In this document: one piece after another, positions 58,142-64,000 of the stretch
Layout of the letters: each line of letters begins with the position of its first letter
How positions within the stretch are numbered: the first letter of the stretch is position 1
From: Allocoprococcus sp004560705
Lineage (GTDB): Bacteria > Bacillota > Clostridia > Lachnospirales > Lachnospiraceae
DNA: 64,000 nucleotides
Direction: 5' to 3'
NCBI RefSeq assembly: GCF_052065755.1
Contig: NZ_JBQHTK010000018.1
Coordinates: 1-64,000, forward strand
Translations under genes and position numbers: made by a program
Notes under the pieces: generated by a model
Database searches by the model: none
What the model was told of the DNA's origin: nothing
Seen by the model: the letters and a program-made list of their open reading frames with translations, nothing else

Positions 58142-61126
58142 ATGGGCGATTTTTCCGTTAGGGCGGTATTATCCGCAGTCGATAAGAATTTTGCATCAAC
58201 AATGAAAAGCGCCCTTGGGTACACCAATAATCTGAAGGACACATTGACGAGCGGAATCGGGTTCGGAGCAATGATGGCAATCGGGCAGTCTGCAGTTCAG
58301 ACGGTCATGGGAGAGATGTCAAGTCTGTCAAAAGAGACGATTGAAACATCAGATTCTATGTACAAGCTGCAGGCGGCTATGCGATTTAGCGGATATGAGG
58401 AAAAGGAGATCCAGCGAATCGCGGGTGCGACAGGAACATTAAAAACATACGCTGATAAGACGGTATTTAGTCTTCAGGACGTTATGAGCACGTTCGGGGC
58501 TCTATCTGCAAACGGAATCAAGGATGCGGATAAGCTTACGGAAGCGGTCGGAAATGCAGTTGCCGTATTTGGTGGTGGAGCGCAGGAATACTCCAGTGTC
58601 GCTCTTGCATTTTCGCAGGCGATGGCGTCAGGAGCGCTCCATGCCCAGGATTGGAATCAGATATTAAATGCCAGTCCACAGCTCGCAGGAGGGCTTAGGA
58701 AAGAGTTGATCAAGCTTAATCCTAAAATCGGTAAAGACTTTAAGAAAGCGATGGAAGATGGAGCTCTTACAGCAGATCTTCTGGCGGAAGCTATGAATAA
58801 TATCGGTATGACCGAAATGGCAAAAGAGGCAGCTACTTCCGTCACAACGTTTGAAGGAGCAATGGGAAATCTGGAAGCAACCGTGGTTAGCGGAATGATG
58901 AACCTGTATGACTCCTTTGCAAAGAGTTCTGTTATTGATGCAATCAATGGAATGAATGAAAAAATAGGATCTGGATTCGATTGGCTTGCAGTTAGAGTGC
59001 CGGCGGCTATTGATAAGATTTCGCCATACTGGGCGGTATTTAAAACCGACTTCATCGAGGTTAAAAATGCGTTTGGATATGCGGTCAGTGCGATTGTAGG
59101 GCATGTAGGAGAGCTTACAGATTCATTTGGATCAGCTGAGAGCGTGAGTAGCTTTTCGGATGTTCTCGGTGTCGCTACAGATGCATTAAAGTCGTTTGCA
59201 GGATTCTGCGAGGAGCATTCAGAGATTATTGCGAAGGTATTAACTACTTTGCCTAAACTTTATGTCGCATACAAAGGATTCAAAATTGTGAAAGCCGTAG
59301 CTCCGTTCGTTGGAATGTTTACCGGTGCGATCGGAGGCCTCGCCAAGCTTGGCATTAGTAAATTAGTTCCCGGACTTTTCGGAGTATCCAAAGGGCAAGA
59401 TGCAGTTGGTAAATCAAGCGGCAGAAGCTCTAATAAAATGTTGGCTTCTGCTAAATCATTTATGATGCTTGGCGTCGGTGTTTTGACGATTAGTACAGGA
59501 TTTTATTTACTTGCGCAGTCTGCTGTCGCAGTCGCAAACGCCGGTCCTGTGGCTATCGGTGTTCTGATTGGATTGGTTGGGGTTGTATCTGCTCTGAGCG
59601 TTGGAATGTTGAAAATGCTTTCATCTATGTCTGGAGGAACAAAAAAATTATCTGCTATGTCAACTGCAATGATGGCAGTTGGAGCAAGTATACTACTGAT
59701 CAGCGCCGGATTTGCTTTGCTATCGTATTCCGCGATACAGCTTGCAAGCGCCGGTCCGGCTGCTATCGCTACTATGGTAGGTATGGTTGCTGCAGTCGGG
59801 GCACTCATGTACGTAGCGAAATCAGTCGCTCCAGCTCTTACGGCAGGAGCGGTTGGATTTGTGGCGTTTGGTGCTGCGGTTCTGGTTGCCGGCGTGGGCA
59901 TGGCTCTCATGACGAGCGCGGCGATTAATCTCGCAAATGCCGGTCCATTGGCAATTGGCGTCATGGTAGGAATGGTTGCTGCGGTTGCGCTTCTGGCGGC
60001 GGGGGCTGCGTTATTAGGACCTGTGCTTACGGCAGGAGCGGTTGGGTTCGTCGCATTTGGAGCCGCAATCTTGATGGTAGGTGCAGGAGCGGTTTTAGCT
60101 TCTGCAGCATTGTATGTTGTGGCGGCAGTATTGCCTACTGTCACAGAATATGGATTGCAAGGAGCCGTAGCAATAGTAGCCCTTGGTGCTGGAATGACAG
60201 TATTTGCTGCAGGAGCTGCGCTTGCCGGAATCGGATGCGTTGCACTTGGAGCGGGACTTGTGGTGGCAACGGTGGGATTGTTGGCATTTTCTGCCGGAAT
60301 TGTTGTTACGAGTGCAGGCATGCTGGTGCTTTATGCATCTCTGAAATTAGTAAATTCAAGCATGAAGTCTATTTCCAAAAATGCAAAGACGGCTCAAAAA
60401 TCGTTATCAAGCATGAAGAGTTCAATGTCGATTGTGAATGAAGGACTGGATGCTATCGGAAACAAGGCGAAATCATCAATGAATTCGATGATCAGCGCAT
60501 TTGACGGAGCATCAAGCAAGGCAAAAGGTTCTGGCGGAAAAGTAGGAAGTGCATTCAATTCCGGACTTGGAACGGGAATGACAGCTGCAATCGGAACCGC
60601 AAAAAGTTCCACAAATACTATTATTTCTGTATTCAATTCAACCAGTAGCAGATCTTATTCCTGTGGTGTCTACATTGGACAAGGGCTTGCGAATGGAATG
60701 AGAAGCCAGCTTGGAGCGGTGCGAAGCGTAGCTACTCAGCTTGCATCGGCAGCCGAAGCAGCGATACGCGCAAAGGCAAAAATCAACAGTCCGTCAAAGG
60801 TTGCTGAAGATCTTGGAGGATACTGGGGCGGAGGATATGTTGGCGGCATACTGTCAAAGGTTAAAGAAGCATGGAGAGCATCAGAGAAGATGGTATCCGT
60901 ACCAAGCAAGGTGATGAAACGGCAGAAACTTGCAGTAGCAGGTGGATATGGAAATATGGAGCTTTCAGACGACTACACATATTATCAGGAAGCCAAATAT
61001 ACGATTATCGTCCCGGTCGAGCTTGAAGGCCGTGAAATTGCAAAAGCATCCGCCACCTATACGCAGGATGAATTGGAAAAGAAAGATAAGCTTAAGAATA
61101 TGCTGAAAGGAATTAAAGATGTATAG
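58142..61126 (+). CDS. Tape measure protein
   Basis: A 994-residue tape measure protein that sets tail length. The N-terminal tape-measure domain is clear: MGDFSVRAVLSAVDKNFAST, TGTLKTYADKTVFSLQDVMS, FSQAMASGALHAQDWNQILN, GMTEMAKEAATSVTTFEGAM. The middle (about residues 430-740) is hydrophobic, with three recognisable repeats of a unit with the core ANAGP-AIG--VGMV-AV. A Ser/Lys-rich helical part follows (KSISKNAKTAQKSLSSMKSS), then the C-terminal RAKAKINSPSKVAEDLGGYW motif. It overlaps the Dit gene by 8 bases. Confidence 0.92.
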   Translation: MGDFSVRAVLSAVDKNFASTMKSALGYTNNLKDTLTSGIGFGAMMAIGQSAVQTVMGEMSSLSKETIETSDSMYKLQAAMRFSGYEEKEIQRIAGATGTLKTYADKTVFSLQDVMSTFGALSANGIKDADKLTEAVGNAVAVFGGGAQEYSSVALAFSQAMASGALHAQDWNQILNASPQLAGGLRKELIKLNPKIGKDFKKAMEDGALTADLLAEAMNNIGMTEMAKEAATSVTTFEGAMGNLEATVVSGMMNLYDSFAKSSVIDAINGMNEKIGSGFDWLAVRVPAAIDKISPYWAVFKTDFIEVKNAFGYAVSAIVGHVGELTDSFGSAESVSSFSDVLGVATDALKSFAGFCEEHSEIIAKVLTTLPKLYVAYKGFKIVKAVAPFVGMFTGAIGGLAKLGISKLVPGLFGVSKGQDAVGKSSGRSSNKMLASAKSFMMLGVGVLTISTGFYLLAQSAVAVANAGPVAIGVLIGLVGVVSALSVGMLKMLSSMSGGTKKLSAMSTAMMAVGASILLISAGFALLSYSAIQLASAGPAAIATMVGMVAAVGALMYVAKSVAPALTAGAVGFVAFGAAVLVAGVGMALMTSAAINLANAGPLAIGVMVGMVAAVALLAAGAALLGPVLTAGAVGFVAFGAAILMVGAGAVLASAALYVVAAVLPTVTEYGLQGAVAIVALGAGMTVFAAGAALAGIGCVALGAGLVVATVGLLAFSAGIVVTSAGMLVLYASLKLVNSSMKSISKNAKTAQKSLSSMKSSMSIVNEGLDAIGNKAKSSMNSMISAFDGASSKAKGSGGKVGSAFNSGLGTGMTAAIGTAKSSTNTIISVFNSTSSRSYSCGVYIGQGLANGMRSQLGAVRSVATQLASAAEAAIRAKAKINSPSKVAEDLGGYWGGGYVGGILSKVKEAWRASEKMVSVPSKVMKRQKLAVAGGYGNMELSDDYTYYQEAKYTIIVPVELEGREIAKASATYTQDELEKKDKLKNMLKGIKDV

Positions 61127-62624
61127 ATTTAGAGATACAGTCAAGACGAAAGAGGCATTAGAATATTTCGGATCGGAAGCTTTCTCGATCAACGGAGAAT
61201 ATTTGGAGAATATTGTTCACGGATACAGAACACTGAGCGTATCTGGGAGAGAACTGCTAGAATCGGAGATATCTACATTATCAATCGCAGGTATAAATGG
61301 TGAGCAGTATCTCCAGAGAAGGCACCCGGCACGAATTCTGACTATTAAGTATCAGATCAATGCAGACACATGTGAAGAGTTCAGGGAAGCATTCAATCAG
61401 CTGAATAAAGCACTTAATGTGGAGGAAGCACAGCTGATCTTTGATGACGAACCGGATAAGTGCTTTTATGGTACATTTTCAGATACCGGGGATGTCCCGG
61501 ATGGAAGAAATAAGATAGTCAGCACATTTGAAATGTATTGCTCGGATCCATATAAGCACTCCACAACCGAAAAAACCTTCCAGGCGTCCGAGAATGCATC
61601 CGGCGTCCTGGAAGCGACGGTAACCAATTCAGGAACAGAATCCGTTCCGGTGAGCTATGATATCACGCACAATCACGAGAATGGCTTTATCGGCATCGTA
61701 AGTGAGTACGGAATCCTGCAGTATGGATCCGTTGATGAAGCGGACGATGAGGCCAGGGAGAAGTCGGAAGTGTTGGTAAAATACAAAGACTGTAATGATT
61801 TTGATGCAATGACTGAAGGAAAAGGAATTCTGGCCAGCAATGACAATTTCCCGATGAACGGACAATTCACTGGTTACGAGAGCGGATGGCTGATGGTACA
61901 ATCATCCGGAAGCGGATCCAGCTGGCATGGTGCCGCTAGACAGGTGGCCATTCCTGCGGACTCTTCGGGAGTCTCGGGAGCTGCAAACTTTAAGACTATG
62001 GCAAGAATACAGTTCGAATCATCCAACGCATCGCAGGACGGACTGCTAGAGTTTGTAATTGGTGATGAGGATGGCAATCATCTGGCATCAATCCATATTG
62101 TAAAGGGTTTATCCGATGCGAATGCAGATGCTATTTTCCAGGTGCGAGCAGTGGAAAAGGGGCGCGTGAGATACGAGCCAAATGCAAAATCCGTAACAAA
62201 AGACGGGCAGATTGGAATCCAAAAACAAGGAGAACAATTCGACTTTTTCTTTGGTGGAAAAACATACTCATACCGAGTTCCAGAAGCTGCAGATAAAAAG
62301 GCATTGACGATCACAATCTTTGCCGGACAGTACGGAACGAGGGCAAATCCGGTTGTAATGGGATTCCGGGAGCTGAACTTTACAAAGCACAATGTGCAGT
62401 ACGCGGTAGACATTCCGAATCGATACGCGGAAGGCGATGTGATCACAATTGATGGAGAGACCACAAAAATGTATGTAAACGGCGTGCCGGCACTGGGTGA
62501 CGAGGTGAAGGGAAGCAAACATTTCCATGTTCCACCAGGGGAGAGTAAGATCCAGTTTTATTTCTCGGATTTCTGTGATCCCGCGCCCGATGTCGCTGTG
62601 CGAATAAGGGAGGCGTATCTGTAA
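61119..62624 (+). CDS. Distal tail protein (Dit), enlarged
   Basis: A 501-residue siphovirus distal tail protein. The N-terminal 160 residues are the Dit core (FSINGEYLENIVHGYRTLSV, HPARILTIKYQINADTCEEF, FDDEPDKCFYGTFSDTGDVP). Classical Dit is about 250 residues; here a beta-rich region of about 200 residues is inserted (ESGWLMVQSSGSGSSWHGAA, GLLEFVIGDEDGNHLASIHI), possibly a carbohydrate-binding module. The C-terminal part (YAEGDVITIDGETTKMYVNG) closes the Dit fold. It forms the hub that joins tail tube and tip. Confidence 0.88.
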   Translation: MYRFRDTVKTKEALEYFGSEAFSINGEYLENIVHGYRTLSVSGRELLESEISTLSIAGINGEQYLQRRHPARILTIKYQINADTCEEFREAFNQLNKALNVEEAQLIFDDEPDKCFYGTFSDTGDVPDGRNKIVSTFEMYCSDPYKHSTTEKTFQASENASGVLEATVTNSGTESVPVSYDITHNHENGFIGIVSEYGILQYGSVDEADDEAREKSEVLVKYKDCNDFDAMTEGKGILASNDNFPMNGQFTGYESGWLMVQSSGSGSSWHGAARQVAIPADSSGVSGAANFKTMARIQFESSNASQDGLLEFVIGDEDGNHLASIHIVKGLSDANADAIFQVRAVEKGRVRYEPNAKSVTKDGQIGIQKQGEQFDFFFGGKTYSYRVPEAADKKALTITIFAGQYGTRANPVVMGFRELNFTKHNVQYAVDIPNRYAEGDVITIDGETTKMYVNGVPALGDEVKGSKHFHVPPGESKIQFYFSDFCDPAPDVAVRIREAYL

Positions 62625-64000
62625 ATGGAAAGAGTGAGAATTGCAGTCCTGGACGCTTACGATAACGTCCTGGCGTTTATGGATAATGGCGCTCCTAAGG
62701 CGCTGCATTATTACGAGGACGAGCTGCACGAGTACCTGAAAGGCACGGCCAACACGCTGACCTTTTGCGCCGGCGCAAAGCATGAGGATGCACAGTATTT
62801 AGTAGAGGGCAATAAGCTCTCTTTTTTGTACCGCGGAAAAGAATACTATATGAATATCATGAGCGTCCGGCGTGATGAACTGGAAGTGGAAGTGACGGCG
62901 TACTCTTTATCATTCGAACTTTTAAATGAAGAAAAAGAGAAATATGCAGCTACAGAAGCGAAGACGTTCGCACAATATCTCGAGATATTTGATGCGGAAC
63001 ATATCATCACACTGGGAAACAATGAGGTATCCGATAAGTCCATCAAGCACGAGTGGGATGGCGCAGACACGATGCTGGCCAGAATATTTTCGTTGGCCGC
63101 AGTGTTTGATGCGGAGGTGGAATTTATCCCACAACTAAACGATAACTACTCGCTGAAAGAAATCAGAATGAATGTATACAAGGAGCACACCGATGAGATC
63201 CAGGGAATCGGCGTGAACCGGAATGACATTGTATTGCGATACGGTAAAAATGTAACCGGAATCGTCAAAACATCAGATATCACGGGACTGTATACGGCGA
63301 TCCGGCCATTCGGCAGGGACGGGCTTACGATCACGGATCTGGACAAATCGGAATACGATGCGGATGGGAACCTTGAATACTCTTCGCCGGCCGGAAACAA
63401 CAATATTCTCGCACCGCAGGCGAGAGATCGGTTTCCGTCAAATTTATGGTCCGCAAATGACAGATACATTGCGAAGATCTACGAATACGATACGGACAAT
63501 GTGAATGTGCTATATGGCAATGCCCTGTCGGAACTCAAGAAAAACTGCGTTCCTCAGGTTGAGTATGAGGTATCCGGATATTTCGATACTGATATCGGCG
63601 ATACAGTGCAGATTGAGGATGACGAATACAATCCAGCACTGTACCTGCAAGCGAGAGTCACGGAACAGATCCGTAGCTTTACGGATTTGACGAGAAACAA
63701 AACCACATTTGACAATTTCCACGAACTGCAGTCTCAGCTAGATTCAGATCTGGTTGCCAAAATGAATGCCATGATCGAGCAGAATAAGACTTATACCTGT
63801 ATGATTTCGACCGATAACGGAACGACATTTAAAAATAATACCGGATCTACCATACTAACTGCTTCTGTTCGCGACGGCGTGACAGACGTAACGGATAAAT
63901 TTACGATCGCGTGGAGCAAAGACGGCGCGGATTTAGCGAACGGAAAGAGCATCACGGTCAATGCTGCAGATGTGGACGGAAAAGCCATGTATCGATTCGA
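62625..64000 (+). CDS. Tail-tip/tail-associated protein (Tal-like), 3' end outside the window
   Basis: ATG 62625 directly follows the Dit stop, and the frame stays open to the window edge, giving at least 458 residues. The N-terminal domain (VRIAVLDAYDNVLAFMDNGA, GKEYYMNIMSVRRDELEVEV) and the middle (SDITGLYTAIRPFGRDGLTI, EYEVSGYFDTDIGDTVQIED) match the prophage tail-endopeptidase family. The last visible part (TFDNFHELQSQLDSDLVAKM, MISTDNGTTFKNNTGSTIL) begins an Ig-like beta region. It would bind or cut the host cell wall. Any enzymatic or receptor-binding domain is beyond the edge. Confidence 0.85.
   Translation, partial: MERVRIAVLDAYDNVLAFMDNGAPKALHYYEDELHEYLKGTANTLTFCAGAKHEDAQYLVEGNKLSFLYRGKEYYMNIMSVRRDELEVEVTAYSLSFELLNEEKEKYAATEAKTFAQYLEIFDAEHIITLGNNEVSDKSIKHEWDGADTMLARIFSLAAVFDAEVEFIPQLNDNYSLKEIRMNVYKEHTDEIQGIGVNRNDIVLRYGKNVTGIVKTSDITGLYTAIRPFGRDGLTITDLDKSEYDADGNLEYSSPAGNNNILAPQARDRFPSNLWSANDRYIAKIYEYDTDNVNVLYGNALSELKKNCVPQVEYEVSGYFDTDIGDTVQIEDDEYNPALYLQARVTEQIRSFTDLTRNKTTFDNFHELQSQLDSDLVAKMNAMIEQNKTYTCMISTDNGTTFKNNTGSTILTASVRDGVTDVTDKFTIAWSKDGADLANGKSITVNAADVDGKAMYRF

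Larger units (their letters stand above)
30400..64000. mobile_element. SPP1-like siphovirus prophage (left 33.6 kb; right end outside the window)
   Basis: Runs from an integrase facing the left edge through lysogeny, recombination/replication, late regulator, packaging, head and tail genes in canonical siphovirus order. The left attachment site must lie between repeat B (ends near 30390) and the integrase end (30561). This AT-rich stretch contains no tRNA and no gene, and the core cannot be defined without attR. Terminase, portal and minor head proteins resemble the SPP1 group. Most modules look intact, but the accessory early region shows decay, so whether it is inducible is uncertain. Confidence 0.9.

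Noticed and set aside
59503..60321. Long minus-strand ORF within the tape measure gene (Ala/Pro/Thr-rich)
   Set aside because: It is a composition shadow of the Gly/Ala-rich tape measure repeats, with no start signal.

Overview
The window is a chromosome segment from a low-to-moderate GC Gram-positive anaerobe, most likely a gut Lachnospiraceae (class Clostridia). This rests on the AGGAGG ribosome sites, the 460-residue citrate synthase type, the TIGR00266/AIM24 and transglutaminase genes, an iron-containing alcohol dehydrogenase, and a siphovirus prophage of a type common in that family. Names rest on recognising protein families by eye; no database search was run.

Bases 1-112 are the right end of an IS200/IS605-type element, with the tail of tnpB and a TnpB omegaRNA-like hairpin. 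Bases 241-4336 hold a compact operon that I read as a selenocysteine-assisted organometal (SAO) cluster: saoT (thioredoxin-like), saoE (permease/efflux), saoB (substrate-binding), saoA (ABC ATPase), saoL (MerB-like organometal lyase) and saoD (DsrE-like). Three of these genes look broken by TGA stops at 280, 1860 and 3839. In each case the frame continues into conserved-looking protein and a stem-loop starts shortly after the TGA, so I read them as selenocysteine codons. No ABC permease gene is visible in the operon.

Bases 4394-30195 are ordinary chromosome. They hold a small conserved protein, tatD, rsmA, an AIM24-family protein, citrate synthase, a MarR-controlled heterodimeric ABC exporter, an M20 peptidase, a transglutaminase-like protein and a TetR regulator. 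A complete oligopeptide transporter operon follows that also carries an M20 amidohydrolase and a MalY/PatB-type C-S lyase, which suggests import, deacylation and cleavage of sulfur-containing peptides or conjugates. Next come an alcohol dehydrogenase and a two-gene unit (OLD-type ATPase/TOPRIM nuclease plus SPFH/flotillin protein). That unit is flanked by two near-identical ~150 bp structured repeats.

From about 30.4 kb to the right edge is a prophage of SPP1-like siphovirus organisation, cut by the window end. The leftward arm has integrase, a ComEC-like metallo-beta-lactamase protein, a membrane-anchored protein, ImmA/IrrE and a CI-like repressor. The rightward early arm has a Cro-like repressor, small proteins, YqaJ exonuclease, RecT, RusA, a replisome organiser, a PAPS-reductase-like protein and many small ORFs, then a late regulator. 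An AT-rich two-gene cargo pair follows. The late genes run in order: terminase, portal, a minor head protein with a JAB domain, Prp protease, scaffold, capsid, connectors, tail tube, tail chaperones with a likely -1 frameshift, tape measure, Dit and the start of the tail-tip protein. The early region carries several decay scars: the first codons of a lost cytosine methylase, a poly-C frameshift and an amber-interrupted zinc-ribbon gene.

No intergenic stretch exceeds 300 bases. I saw no tRNA, rRNA or CRISPR array.
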